This document shows, one piece after another, positions 38,401 to 53,400 of a DNA stretch of 64,000 nt. A model generated the notes under the pieces. That model had not been told where the DNA came from. It saw only the letters and a program-made list of their open reading frames with translations, and did not search any database. Made by a program: the position numbers and the translations under genes. Positions within the stretch are counted from its first letter, which is position 1; the number at the start of each line of letters is the position of its first letter. Source of the stretch: Galbula dea (taxonomy: Eukaryota; Chordata; Aves; Piciformes; Galbulidae); assembly GCA_013399015.1 (NCBI GenBank), contig VWZX01008607.1:1-64000 (forward strand), written 5' to 3'.

Positions 38401-41400
38401 ATCATAAGACACTTTTTCACAGAATCACAGAATCATTAGGGTTGGAAAGGACCCTCAGATCATCTAGTCCAACCGATAGCCCTACACTACTCTTACCCCT
38501 AAATCATCCCCTGAAGAACCACATCTATCCGCTTCTTAAAAATCTCCAGGGATGGTGACTCCCCCACCTCCCTGGGCAGCCTATTCCAATATCTCACCAC
38601 TCTTTCAGTAAAGAAATTCTTCTGCAAGCAGGCTGCAGACTTCATAATGTGAATAAGAGACAGAGCTGAATGTAAGTAACAAAAATCCTGCCACAAGCAA
38701 ATTCTTGCAAGTTACTAACTGCCTATTTGCCTGTGGATATTCTGTCAGAATACTCCCTTGCTTTTCCTCAGTGTCATGAGAAAAGAACAGCCTGTTCAGA
38801 TTAGCCTCTTCCAGTCTCAGCAGTGTCATTTTCAAAAGGGTGAAAGGCTGTGGATAATTGCATCAATCACATTGCACTCTTCGCTTCTTTTATATTGACT
38901 ATTGTTGACAGGTGGCAAAATGCCAGATCTCCTGGTAATGATCTAATGCTCCATTATTTAGAAAGCTGCAGCAAGTGCTGTACTTTTTTGGGGTCATGTT
39001 TGGCTCTTTTGAAACTTCATAAAGGTCATGGGAGGACCTGAGTGATTTTGACTCTGAAGCTTTAAGCAAAACTCAGGGAATGCACAGCTACTGTGTCTAA
39101 ATCACAAGTATTCCTTTTCCTATATTCTAGACAAATGTTACTTTCACAAGTATGCATTGCTACAGAGAGATCTGAAGGTGAATGGTCAGTCTGATGGTTC
39201 ATCTGAATGAACCATCTTTACAGGTATCAGGAAGAGACAACTGTAATAATAGATTGGATTAGCTTGGGTAAAAGCTATGCCAAGTAAATTTTGAAGTAAT
39301 CCCAGACGCAGTCACTTCAGGGTGGCACTGACTCCTTTTTTCTGTCTGAAGTAGCATTAAGGGTAGATGTGGCACTTAGGGGGATAGTTTAGGGATAGCA
39401 GTAGTGTAGGGCTATCGGTTGGACTTGATCTTGAAGGTCCTTTCCAACCATGAGATGTTTCTATGTTTCAATGTCTGCATAGCAGACACATGAGAATCAG
39501 TGTCTACACAGGACAGTGTGCTGTATACATTTTCCACAAGCATTACTTTTCTTTACCATTTTATTTTTCCAGATCACCTCTCCCTATAGGCTTTTTAATA
39601 AACTGTAAATTACTTTATTTTGTTAAAAGATATTTTCTTGCCTTATTCATATTTATGGACTTTCTGCATAATCAGTGATGCTGTGAAATGCAATCCAGAA
39701 AGCTTACAGTGGTCTTTGACACAAATCTTAAATTTGTACAGAGTTGCAAATTTGTGATATATCACACTTGATGTTCAGAATGTTTTGTACAATATTGGAG
39801 CAATCAGAGCCGTGAAGTCATTAGCTATGCCTTTCATTCAAAGGGAGTTGCACTATTAGAACACCTTCTCTGTCTCCCATGCCCTGCCTACAGCCCTTAC
39901 TGAGATACAGATTGTGACTTCTTTATTCTTTTTCTCCTTAGCTGACCAGGGTGGAGAAAAGAAACGCAAGAAAGGTGCTTCTTTTCAAACAGTGTCCTCA
40001 TTGCACAAGGTTTGTTTACCTCTCACCACCCGATGGTTAAGAAAATCATTGAAAAGGAATGTTAGGAATGTTAAGATTTTAATGGACAAAAAAACCTCCT
40101 GAAACTCAACATCAAAATTTATTTTGGGGCCTAGGTAATAGACTTTGGTTAAGTGAATACATTCTTAGCAAAACCACGTGAGAGATGCTGCTCCATTTTA
40201 TCTTCTTTGAGCCTTCAGGAGATTAAGTGGGGTTTATTCTATTTGTGAAAGTGTCACAAAATGTTGTGAACAACCTTCATCAGTCATTGTGTGGTTTATA
40301 GCTTCATGCATGTCTTTAGAACAAGAACTGATTATAGGTAGTTTACAAGTTCCTACCTGATTGCTGTTTGTAATTGGATCCTAGGGTTAGAGCAGTCATG
40401 GGAAAAAAAAGGTGTTGAACAGTGGCATAGAGCCACTTTTTTGTGAGTAATTCCTTTCTGCTGGGACTGGTGTGTGCTTCTGGTGAAACCTGTCACTGGG
40501 ATCATGTGTGGGGAAAAATAGGGCCTGTAATTTACCATTAGTACCATTTCTTTTGGGTAATATTGAAGAAGCTGTAATGTAGGTAAACCTAAATAATTTT
40601 GGGAAGCATATAATTTTGTTGGAGAATATTTAAAGATATGACCTTAATAAACTTAACAACCAACAAACCAAAGAAATAAGTGATTGGAAGTCCACTAAAC
40701 TGCTAAAGCTAATTGTTTTTAATATGTCTGCTCTAGGAAAATTTAAATAAGCTGATGACTAACCTAAAATCTACAGCCCCTCACTTTGTACGATGCATTA
40801 TCCCGAATGAATCAAAAACTCCAGGTATGGAAAACACAACAGTCTTAAAATTTTAGTGTATTTGAACTATGTCATTCCAATAGTTACTTCCAAGTCACCA
40901 GATTGCACTTCAATGCTGTCTGTGTTGTTCACTTTATCCACTGACCTTGTTTTTTCAGGAGATTACACCTCACATTTTCCCTTTCCCTCATTCAAATGAA
41001 AATTAAGTCCTATGGAGAAGCTCCATTTAACTTAGGCTTGTTTTTCTCCTGTAGGTGAAATGGATGCTTTCCTTGTCTTGCACCAGCTCCGCTGTAATGG
41101 TGTCCTGGAAGGCATCCGCATTTGCCGGAAGGGTTTCCCAAACAGGGTGCTTTATGCTGACTTTAAACAAAGGTAATGCAGAGCCATGTTGTCTCCTCTC
41201 CTAACCCATCATTCAAAATAAGCAAAGCATGTCTTCTCATTTTTATCTGAGGTAGTTCATTCCATTCAAATTTATTTTCCAGTTTGCCTGAACATGGAAG
41301 GCAGAATCCTGCTCTTGTTTGTGACTGTGTAGATGCAAAGTAGGAAATTACCCTAGACCTTTTTTTTTCATTTTGCAGGAAGAGGGATTAGAAAAAAAGA

Positions 41401-44400
41401 AAGAAAAACAAACAAACAAACAAGAATCTAAGCCTCTTTTACTGATAGCTTGTTTGCTATTAACAGGTACCGCATTCTGAATCCAGGCGCGATCCCAGAA
41501 GATACATTTGTGGATAGCAGAAAAGCTGCTGAAAAGCTGCTGGCGTCTTTAGATGTTGACCATAACCAATATCGTTTTGGACACACCAAGGTAACCAGAA
41601 AAGACAAGCACTGCTTACATAGAGGGAAAAGTGATGGATCTTATATCTAATTTGCTGAATATGGCATTATTCAGTTTCTGGTGGTGGCATTTAAGGAAGA
41701 GTTAATAATACAAGAACCAGTTATATAGCAGCAAAGTTATATTAATTTTTAAGCTGTGTGAGAGGAATTTCATTTCTCTGGCTCAAACTCCCACAAAGTT
41801 CTTGTTACAGCAACATTACATGTCAGCAGCAACTAATGCTCCATAACCCTCGGTAAAACAATAGCTTATTTAATATAATATAGGTACACTCAGACATATA
41901 TGGACCAGGAGATCAGCTGCAGATTTTGGAATGAGGCCATGTGCAATTATGACATGATCCCATTAGCAGGGATCTCTGGGAGTTGGGAGTTGTGGTTCAG
42001 CTGACTGGCTTTGAACCCTGTCAGAGCTGAAAAGTACTGTGACAGTAAGAATATGGTAGTAAAATAGTTTGATCTATACAAAACTGCAGAGATAGAATCT
42101 GGTTTAAAAATAACTTTGGAACTGCAAAATGCAGTCCCTGAGGCAAATAGTTTTTGGCCCTCTATACTCTTTTACTTTATAAGGTGTCAATAAAAATACT
42201 ATTCTTCTGAACTATTTCCATAAAGTCTGTGTAACTCTGGAATAAAATTAATCATTATGGTGAAATGTCATCTGTGCATGTACCAGGTGTTCTTCAAGGC
42301 TGGTCTCTTAGGCCATCTAGAAGAAATGAGGGATGAGAGACTTGCAAAAATCTTAACGATGATCCAGGCAAGAGCACGTGGCAGACTGATGAGGATTGAG
42401 TTTCAGAAGATAGTGGAGCGCAGGTACAAAAGCACCCCCTTAAATTTCAGCAAATAATAGTCATTACCATTTAATTGTGTGCTGAATAGAGCCACTATTA
42501 CAATCCCTAAGGTTGTAGCTAACCCTAAACTACAGGTTTAGAGTGGATGTATGATAAAAAAATACCAATTTCATAGTAGTTGCCTGCAGTTCTGGCAAAA
42601 ATCAGATTTGGAAATTTTTAATGTCTCTGAAAATCAAGAGATATGGAGCAAATTTCATGTATAATCTAGTACAAGTTCCTAATATTACTGAGAACAAAGC
42701 CATAAAACTGACTAAGTATTAAAACCAAACAAAAATATCTCATTTTCTCAATTCAGGCTAAGCTTTAGGGAATTTTGTTTGTTTCCATTTTAAACCAGGG
42801 ATGCCCTTCTTGTAATTCAGTGGAACATCCGTGCTTTTATGGCCGTGAAGAACTGGCCCTGGATGAAGCTTTTCTTTAAGATCAAACCTCTTCTGAAGTC
42901 TGCAGAAACTGAAAAGGAAATGGCCAATATGAAGGAAGAGTTCACAAAACTGAAAGAGGCCCTGGAAAAATCTGAAGCAAGGAGAAAAGAGCTTGAAGAA
43001 AAGCAAGTCTCTTTAGTACAAGAAAAAAATGATTTGCTTCTCCAGCTCCAAGCTGTGAGTAGACACATATATATTCATGAATTTATGACATGTTCTTTGA
43101 AACTCAAAGGCTTTCAGACCAGCATGTTAGTGCAATTCAATTAAAATAAGATGTTGCTCTCATCAAAGCCTTGCCAAAAATTTGAGCGGTCAGAAATTCT
43201 CATTTTCTAGCAGATAACCAGATGGGCTAGCAATGCAAACGTTGACAAGTTCTGTTCAAGGCAATATCCATGACAGTTAGACATGGAAGTAGTCTTATAT
43301 GAGACTAGTCATGCTCACTACTGTCTCATCCTGCTCTGTTAATTACTTCTCAGTCTTGTCTTCCAGAATCAGGAGTAGAAAATTTTCCTAGTGCTTGTCT
43401 GTACTTTTGTATCAGGCCCTCTAAGCACTTACAGGATAGGGGACAAATGAGGAAGAAAACAGGCCAGGCAGTCATTGTTGTCCTCTTCCATGTGCTACAC
43501 CAGGAGCAAGACACTCTGGCAGATGCCGAGGAACGATGTGACTTGTTGATTAAATCCAAGATTCAGCTGGAGGCCAAAGTCAAAGAACTGACGGAGAGGG
43601 TTGAGGATGAGGAAGAGATGAATTCTGAGCTGACTTCTAAGAAGAGAAAATTAGAAGATGAGTGCTCAGAGCTCAAGAAGGATATTGATGATCTTGAAAT
43701 AACACTTGCAAAAGTAGAGAAAGAGAAGCATGCTACTGAAAACAAGGTACCTTTAGAACTTCATGATGTATTCAAGAGAGGCTGGGCATTGATTATCTTT
43801 ATGACAAAAGGCTACTAGTCTTCTAATGGTTTTATACTATCTGTTTCATGGGCCACACTGAAGGATCATTACATACAAAGTTATTTGACTTTAAGATGGA
43901 CAAATTGTTAACTCGAGCCTAAGTTTCCCTTTTTCTGAAGTGAGTTTTGCTGCAAGTCAGCTAAAGAATTATGTCTAGTTTGGGTATTTTTAAGTAAACT
44001 ATTTTCTGCTGTAACCATGATTTCTTCCAGCTCTTCTTAGAGCCTGTAAATGTAAAGCTCATCTCCTGCTTCTCCCAGAAAGAATCAAAATCTGCAGTCC
44101 ACCAGAGTGAGAGTGACACTGGAAAGAATTTAGTACATTTGAAAGAATGTATTAAACCTACAACAAGAACTGGCACACAGTGGGTCCCTTGATGGTGATT
44201 TCACTCAAAAAGCTACAAAAAGCTGCAGGGTGGGAGAGCCCTTTCTTTCCACTGTCTTCCTGCATACGTATTCAGCACAGACAGTCATTTAAGACAGGTT
44301 ATCACAGAATCACAGAATGTTAGGAGCTGGAAGGGACAAGGAAAGATCATCTAGTCCAACCCCCCTGCCACAGCAGGATTCCCTAGACCAGGGCACACAG

Positions 44401-47400
44401 AAGCAAGTCCAGATGGGCTTTGGATCTCTCTAGTGAGGGAGACTCCCCAGGCTCTCTGGGCAGTCTGGGCCAGGGCTCTGCCATCTGAACTAGGAAACAT
44501 TTATTTTGTCTTGTATTCACATGGAACCTCCTGTGCTTCAGCTTACAGCCATTGCCCCTTGTCCTGGCACTGGACTCCACTGAGCAGAGCCTGACCCCAT
44601 CCTCCTGACACACACTCTTCACATATTTAAAAGCATAGATGAGGTCAGCCCTTAGCCTCCTCTTCTCCAAGATAAAGAGACCCAGCTCCCTCAGCCTTTT
44701 CTTCATCAGGAAGATGTTCCACCCCCTTCATCATCTTGGTGGCTCTCTGCTGGACTCTTTCAATAACCCCTTGCTTCAAAGTCTTACAAATACATGCTCC
44801 TTTCTCTCACAGGTCAAAAATCTGACAGAAGAAATGGCAACACTTGATGAGAATATCAGCAAACTTACAAAGGAGAAAAAGTCCTTGCAGGAAGCTCATC
44901 AGCAAGCTCTGGATGACTTACAAGCAGAGGAGGACAAGGTCAACACATTGAGCAAAGCTAAAGTGAAACTGGAACAGCAAGTGGATGATGTAAGCTGGCT
45001 CTGCCTTCCTCCTTTCCCCCAGGCTTGTTTGTCCGCATTTACAGTTTTCATGAGTCTGAAATGTTCAAAGCTTTGGAATGTATTCCTGTCCTTTTAGAAA
45101 TTATCAAGAATTTAGAAATGCAGTCCTTGTGCTGCCTGTAAAAACTATAGCTATAGTTAAACTATAGTTAGTAAAAACTAACGCTATAAAAACTTTTCTG
45201 TGCAGTTCAGTCTTTGAAAGGAGTGCGATAACCAGGGGAAATCCACTTAGTTTGGATCTGCAGTGCAACTGGCATAAAGTCCAACAAAACTTTCCACAAA
45301 GAGAAATGTAATGCTTGCACAAATGTAAAGCACAGACTAACCCTTATGGTGTATTTCTTTAGCCCATATGCCCACCAGCTGCTAGAAAACAAAACCAAAA
45401 ACAAGTAAAATAGGATGTAGTAAGTACTTCTGCTTCATAACTTTATACAGCTCAGCACAAGTCTGGGCACAGCATACATCTGACTGTTGTAAACCATCTG
45501 TGTTCAATGCATCTAATAAGTCACTTTGTTCCTGAAGCTTGAGGGCTCTCTTGAACAAGAGAAGAAAGTGAGGATGGACCTAGAAAGGGCAAAACGCAAA
45601 CTGGAAGGGGATTTGAAGCTGACCCAAGACAGTGTCATGGACTTGGAGAATGATAAGCTGCAGATGGAAGAAAAGTTAAAGAAGTAAGAGACTTATTCTG
45701 TCATATCAATTAAGCAGCATAGTTACCACTGTCCTTTCAGAGCCTTCAGGAGTGTCATCCTGCTCTGATGCTGGCTAAAAGGAGAGTGAGTGTGTAGCCA
45801 AGGAGGGAGGGAAAATCCCTTTTAGTTGTTCACAGTATACCTGAACCATTAGAATTCACTACAGTTTTCCAGTACTGAGGGAAAAAAAAAAGAAAACAAA
45901 AAGTTACTTATAATTTTCTTTGCTTAGAGGAGAAAGCTGAAGGGAGTCTCTAAAACATTGATCATCCTAACAAACTATGACAGTATTGTTGAAGACTCAA
46001 CTCTGTTAAATATATTTTTCTATTGAGTCTGAAAATAATGGGGGTTTTTGTATGACACAAAGAACCAGAAGTATAATTGCACAAATGCGTGCAGTCTTGA
46101 CTTGGAAATTGCTGCTCAGAGAAAGATGCATTTTCATGCAAATTGCAATACATGAGGATTGCTTTCATTTTTAGATATGTTAGAAGTTTACTGAACAACT
46201 CTTTAAATATTGTAAAAGCCTAACTTGAAGCTACAGAGAAAATTGTCACAGTAGGGTTTTCCTTTCCATGGCAGGAAAGAATTTGAAATGAGCCAGCTGA
46301 ATTCCAAGATAGAAGATGAACAAGCTATAGTGATGCAGCTGCAGAAGAAGATCAAGGAGCTTCAGGTCAGCTTGCTTCTTTCTCACATATCTTAGGATGA
46401 GTTTCTCTTTGTGCCCCACTCAAGGACTTTGCAGAAGCTTTTCATGGCTAGCTGCAGCTTAGCTTTGAGACACAAAGTGATGCAACTTGGTAACTTCCTA
46501 GCTTTTTCTCCCAGGATGCTCACTGTATAGTGGTTCCTTCCTAACAGCAGGACATATGACCACAAAATGCTAGTGGTTTCAGGCAGGGCAGAAAAGCTCC
46601 AGTGTTTTCTTTTAAGCAACTAATATTCTTCCAAACCATGGAGCCAAAGGTAGGATGCAAGCGAGGAGTTCAGCAGTGATAAGCATTGATTTGAAATTTA
46701 GGGTAAGGGCTCAAACACATTGGACATTTTCAACAGAAATTAAAAGGTCAAAGAAAGGCAGCACAGTTCAAACAAAATGTCTTGACTCAAAATATCCACT
46801 CTGGAGATTTTTGTAAATAAAGAACATTTGTAAAGTATGGACATGAAGTGTAGATTAGTCAAAATAACAGTTTCATAAAATGACTTCTCCAAAAAATATT
46901 CATTACGCATGCAATTCTATATACTACTGTATTTGAAATCCTGTCTTAACACTCCTAGAAAGAAGTTACTGCACTCAGAGCGCTCTTAAAATGGGAATAA
47001 AAAGTCCCCTTCAATGACAATTTTTTGCTGCTGCTCCTATTATGAAGCAACTTCTCTCATGTATTTCAGCTGAACATCAAATACATGAGTCTAAGGTCAA
47101 TGCACTCAACCTAAATGTCTTGAGCTAGAGCTTGTAGAGCAATCTACTGTGAGAAGGATGTAACTCATCACCCTTACTCTAGCTCAAAATCTGATTTACT
47201 GGAATAAATAGGCACGTCCTGTAACTGCTGTGCTTCCACCTGTGTTGTAAAATATGGGCTGGCAGAGGGCTTAAAATTTATAATGTACCTTATAGTCTTC
47301 TGATGGGAATCATCATGAAAGTGACACAAAGGTGCTCATATCTCTTTGGTAGGCTCGTATAGAAGAACTAGAAGAGGAGTTGGAAGCAGAAAGAGCTGCT

Positions 47401-50400
47401 CGAGCCAAGGTGGAAAAGCAGAGATCGGATTTGGCTCGAGAGCTGGAGGAATTAAGTGAGCGCCTTGAGGAAGCTGGAGGAGCCACAGCTGCCCAGCTGG
47501 AGATGAACAAGAAACGTGAGGCAGAGTTCCTGAAGCTCCGACGGGACCTCGAGGAGGCCACACTGCACTATGAAGCCACAGCTGCCACCCTGAGGAAGAA
47601 GCATGCAGACAGTGTGGCTGAGATGGGAGAGCAACTGGACAACCTGCAGCGAGTCAAGCAGAAACTGGAAAAAGAGAAAAGCGAGTTGAAGATGGAAGTG
47701 GATGATCTGTCATCCAACATGGAGCAAATGGTCAAGGGAAAAGTAAGGGTCCTGAGGCTTCCCAACCCCCCAGAGGTCATGTGTAGTTAAGGCTGGTCTG
47801 AAGGTTTTCCAGGAAACCTGGTAGGGCTAGTGTGTATAAGAAGGTAGTGTCTTGCAGTCTTGAGGGCACTTTATGTGCAGAGTGTCCCCCTTTCCATAGC
47901 TGGTTGTAAAACTCTTCTTACCTGGAGATAGGACAGCAGTTAAGATTGCCTGGCCAAAATACATAGTGCCTCCTTAGGCCCAGGCATATTGTTTATCCAT
48001 AAATCAGAGCACAAAACTATGTCACTTAAGTTATTCTCCCCCAGGCTGGTGATGACTGAGATGATGTCTTCCAAAACAGGATGTCTCCCATTCTAAGCAG
48101 AGTCCTCTCGGATCCTGCTCTTGGTTTACAGTTTTGACCCATATTAGCAAGGAGTGCAAAGCAAAGGCTTGCATGACCACTATGTGTATTTTTACTTCCT
48201 ATGGCTGAATTGGGGATTTTATTTCCTGCACAGACTGTCTCAGTAGCTTTCAGAGGACTCTAAAGATTTCTTTCAGTGCAAGTGAAGAAAAGAAATTTCA
48301 GTATTCTGAGAGTTAGAATGCTGTCATCGATGATAAATGGTAATTAAAGGAGAATCAGTAGAGCAGTTTTCATTGGAGGTGATTTTCCCATCTAGCAGTT
48401 ATGAAGAGGCTATCCCTGAAGCTCATAGGCATGTGCTTGCTTTTGAAGTTCTGGCAGAATCTTTTTACACTGGTGCTTTTGTTTAGAACACAATTCAGGC
48501 AAAACAAATGCAGAATGTGGTCCGATGGGAATTCCTCTGGCCAGGGTCTGTAGACACAGGCCTACTATTCCTTACTTTATGGCTGTGGAACTTTTATCTT
48601 TCCTATGTGCCCCTTGTCTGAAAAAAAAACAAACAAAAAAATGACACATTTGGAAGGCTACAGCTTCCAAATGGCTGCCTGGAGCCTACAGCTTTGCCTT
48701 TTTTTTTCCAATTCCTCTCAGGCAAACGCAGAGAAACTTTGTCGTACTTATGAAGATCATCTGAATGAGACAAAAATGAAACTGGAGGAAACGACACGCC
48801 TCATGAATGACCTCACTACTCAGAAGACAAAACTCCAGAGTGAGAATGGTATGTGTATGTTCAGCCTAGATAGCTTGTTTCCTGGTAACTTATCAGATGT
48901 GATTCAGAACAATGTATTGTGCAATGGTACCCGTTCTGAAAGTGGCTGGATTAGGACTGTTCAGTGGAGCAGTAGCTTTGTGTCTTTTGATATTCCGATC
49001 TTCAATATTTTTATAACCTTCTTGGGGGGACCTTGCCTTGGACTGGCTTTCAGAACAAACTTGTAACTGTATTTACCAGCATACTGTGATACCATCTCAT
49101 GTGTTGAAATAACTGTGATGGCTAGGTACCCCAGTTTCAGGAACAAGGACATGTATACCTATCTTGAAGTGCCAGAGGGAAGATGAAGGAGCTGGCATAA
49201 CTGCTGCTGCCTGTGCGAATACCATCTTCCTCAGTATGACCTTGGCAACTGCACTGCAGAAGATGCTCACTTCCAATCAAAAATACATCCTATCCTCTAA
49301 GTGCTTGCTACCTTTTTAGTCAGAGTAGTACTATTTGATCTCCACATCCTCATCAGACACCACTGTTCTCTGTATTTTCATTTCCTTTATGTTTTCTTGT
49401 TAGCTTTATGTACTCCTGTAAGGCTGCAGTTTCCACCCTGCAGTGACACTCTTCTTGTCATAAATGAAGTTTTCCTTATTTACCCCTCTGCTCTATAATG
49501 TAGGGCATTGTGAGGTTCTCAGGGTGCTTTGCAGATCTCTGAAAAGAAGTCTGTGGAAAAGCAGTGTAAAATAGTGAAGAAAGTATAAACAAAACCAGCT
49601 ACAACTGAACGTGAAAGTAAGAATCAGTCTAGTCTGATCCATGAGCTGAACTCAAATTAACAAATCAAGGTATTAGCAGTACAAAAAAAAATTAAAACCC
49701 CCAAATAACAAAACCTACCAAAAAATCCCAAATAAACAAGCAAAAAGAACCCTAAGGAAAACCATTCTGATGAAGTGTCTGATGATTACAACTTTGGAAG
49801 AAGCTCCACAAAAGGTCAGCCAAAAATCACTGTTAGTTCTTTTCTTCAGCAGTGGGCAGGTGGGACTTTGATTTTGGCTGGGACTTTGTCATTTTGTCAT
49901 CTTAATGTTTGGGGGTTTGTTTGGTTGGTTTTTTTCTTAAATCCTGTGTCAGGTGAATTTATAAGACAACTTGAGGAGAAGGAGTCACTGATAAGTCAGC
50001 TGTCCCGGGGGAAAACATCATTTACACAACAGATTGAAGAACTTAGGAGACAGCTAGAAGAGGAAACCAAGGTAATGCTTTGACTGTGTTCCATTCATTG
50101 AAATGCAATGCGGAAAACTGTTCATTTGTAGCCTGGATAAGAGCAAAAATGAGACATAGGAGTGAGAATGCTTCTTGGTAATTGTACTAGTGTAAGTCTC
50201 TGCCCTTGAGGCAAGTCACAAGAGAAGAGTTTGGGAAAATTATCAGGACCCATAATTGTTAAATAAAACTTAACCAGTAGGACAGCCAAAATCTCAGATC
50301 TTGCATCTTAAAAGTTCAAGTGCTTCTCCAAAGGTGTTAAATTACCTTCAGTCTTGACCAGCTTCCTCAGCATGTCCCCAGTTAGGGATAACAGCAAACA

Positions 50401-53400
50401 CTTCTTTACTTCACTTGATCTGGACTGTGAAGGCCAAAGCCAAACAGAAAAAAAAAAAAAAGGCTTAAGCTGCCATTTGAATTTCTGTGGGCTGTTCGTC
50501 TGGGTTTTGCTGTAGATAACCCTGCAATGCTTTCTACCCTGCAGTCCAAAAATGCCCTGGCTCATGCCCTGCAAGCAGCCAGGCACGACTGTGATCTCCT
50601 GCGGGAGCAGTATGAGGAGGAGCAAGAAGCCAAGGCAGAGCTCCAGCGGGCTCTGTCCAAGGGAAATGCAGAAGTAGCACAGTGGAGGACAAAGTATGAG
50701 ACTGATGCCATTCAGAGAACTGAAGAGCTGGAAGATGCCAAGTAAGTGAGTTACATGGGCCTCATCATGTCCTTGGCTGGAAGGACCGTGCTCCCTGGAA
50801 CTTGTTGTATAGTGTTAAGGAAATAAGGCAAAGTAGTTGGAAGAAATCCCTCTGGCTCATTGCTGTAACCTGTGGCTGTCCTTCTCCTGTTCTTTTCACT
50901 GCTCGAGCAGGTGAATGTTTCAGTTGAGTCCTTGTCCACGGGGTAGAGGATGGTGATACTGGGATTTAAGAACTAAGAAGATTAGATAACCTTACTTGGT
51001 TATCTCGCACACTCTCTCGCTTTGCCCTGGCCCAGTACTATGTTCCCTTGCCCTTGACTTCCCTTCCTAGCAGTGAGAAAGACGATGACTGCCCTGGGAA
51101 GGCAGGGCAGAAAGTCACGTTGGCTTATGCTTTGTAGCCACTCCCAGTTACCAGTCTCTGGTTATTGTACAAGACTGCTGTGCACCTCCAGCATCTGCCT
51201 CCATACATCTGTGATCTGCAGGATCTTCCCCCACTTCCAGTATATTTTCTCCATCTAGCTTCTTCACATTCTTCTTTACAGTCCCTCCTTTCTTTTCAGG
51301 GCAGGGCCTCTTCTTGCTCAGACTCCCAGCCCCCTGTTTTCCCAATCTAAATAATCTGTGAACAAAAGCCCAAGACATGACCAACCTCCTAATTAGTGGC
51401 TCTGTCTCATATATCTCAACTGGAGAAACACACCACTTTCAATTAGACAGGGTCTTATAAAATTTACAACTGGCCCATGCTGGTTACAGCAAGCCAGTAG
51501 CAAGCTGCTGCTTGAGAGTTCAGAAGTTCAATTTCAAGTATTCAAACACATGCACAAAATTACCTGCCACATGTCAGCATTCGTAATTTAAGCTGGAGTT
51601 TTGCTTTTCATAGTCCCTTCTCTTTAGAGGGTTGATTTTCCTCTCCCTTTCCCTTGGCTCCCACCTATATGGTTTTCCCTTTCAAAACTGATTTATTGAG
51701 ACAGTGCTTTGGTGTTAGTTTTTCTGGATAACATGGCAGCAGTGGGACAGTCATTTCACTGTCTCTTCCCACATGCTAGGAAGAAGCTTGCTGCTCGTCT
51801 GCAAGAAGCTGAGGAAGCAATTGAGGCAGCCAATGCCAAGTGCTCCTCTCTGGAAAAGACAAAACACAGGCTGCAGAATGAGCTGGAAGACATGATGATT
51901 GACCTGGAGAAGGCTAACTCAGCAGCTGCCTCCCTGGACAAGAAGCAGCGTGGGTTTGACAAGATCATCAATGACTGGAAGCAGAAGTATGAAGAGTCAC
52001 AGGCTGAGCTGGAGGCTTCCCAGAAGGAGGCCCGGGGCCTCAGCACCGAGCTATTCAAGCTGAAGAATGCCTATGAGGAGACACTGGACCACCTGGAGAC
52101 ACTGAAAAGGGAAAACAAGAACCTCCAAGGTAGGTTTCATTCAGGCCCCACGTCCAGCATGAAAGCCACACCACTGGACAGCTGGAGGGATGCAGGTGCC
52201 TTGTAGCAACTGTGGGAAAAAGTGTTTATTTCATCCTTGAGACTAGCATTCCACTATGTTTGGAGACGCTGACTTATGTTGGCGATGGGGGTTTTGAACA
52301 TAGAAATTGGTATAGCCAGAGGAGGGCAGACTTCCCTTAGATCACCTGTCAACAAAGGTCTAAGGCAACGAATGAGAAAGATGACAGAGCTGCAGCAGGT
52401 GAAGCTTAGACAGCTCCCAAAGCAGAGCATAGTGTTTCTAGCCGGCAGATCACAGATAAAACCTAAACCACTATAACCACTTCAAAAGGCATTTACAAGA
52501 AAGTCTGTGCTTTGAAGTTAAAAAAACAAAGTTTGCTTTCAAGGTAAAAGAAGATGCTGTAATTGAAACTAAGGCAATACTTGTGTACAGATGAGCCCTT
52601 GAGGTACTAGTTTGGGGCACAGGTCCTGCATTCACAGTTCACAAATTACAGTGTGTTTAGGACACCCTGTTTGCTAAATCCATCCATCCTTTTTTGTTTC
52701 AGAGGAGATTTCTGATCTGACCAATCAGATTAGTGAAGGAAACAAAAGCTTACATGAGATAGAAAAAAGCAAGAAACAGATTGAACAAGAGAAGTCAGAA
52801 GTTCAGCTGGCTCTGGAAGAAGCTGAGGTAAGGAAAGCAAGCTCAAAAGAAGAGGAAAGGGTGTGTTTATCATGATTTTCCTTCCTCTTTCATTGTCTCA
52901 GCAACACAGACAATGTGTTGATTGTTGGCAAGTGCAACCTCTCCTCCATCCTTGCTAGCCAGTGTTTCCAAGAATGGCTGGTGACTTTTGGAGATGTCAG
53001 CTCCAAGATCATCAGTGTAGCCCTTTCAAAGGAGGTGCCTCATATGGTTTGGGTTTTTTGCTGTTGTTTGGGGTTTTTATTGCCTTCCAGGAAGTTCAGA
53101 AATCTTCTGCTCACTTTCTGAATATCCAGTCCTTACTCACTCTGACACAGAATATTTCAGTCTTTCAGGAAACAGCAACTGTGGAGAATTATGGTCTTAT
53201 ACTATTTTATCAGATATTTCTAGTGTCTAGTTTCCAACTGTAAACTCACCATTCCTTGGTTTTGAGAATACAAAAAAAAGACTTCCTGGTGATGTTAAAT
53301 TTTATAAGGTCTCAGATATTGTGTTCAATGCTGTAGCCTGCTTTAAAAAACAGTAGCAGTTTCAGAAAACAAAACAGGGCATTTAGAAAATCTCTGACTC

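Larger units (their letters stand above)
32902..41054. other. MYH15: Introns 13-19 (between exons 13 and 20)
   Basis: Introns of 0.2 to 2.3 kb. Intron 14 holds an old CR1 fragment and intron 17 holds two CR1 fragments; the rest shows no recognised feature. Intron 16 (36499-37526) is the extra intron inside the usual 310-nt exon. Confidence 0.6.

Noticed and set aside
47313..47780. Long Ser/Ala-rich minus-strand frames opposite exon 28
   Set aside because: They are antisense shadows of the Glu/Lys/Leu-rich coiled-coil codons; the + strand exon is fully supported.
51756..52058. 100-codon minus-strand frame opposite exon 32
   Set aside because: Antisense shadow of rod coding sequence.
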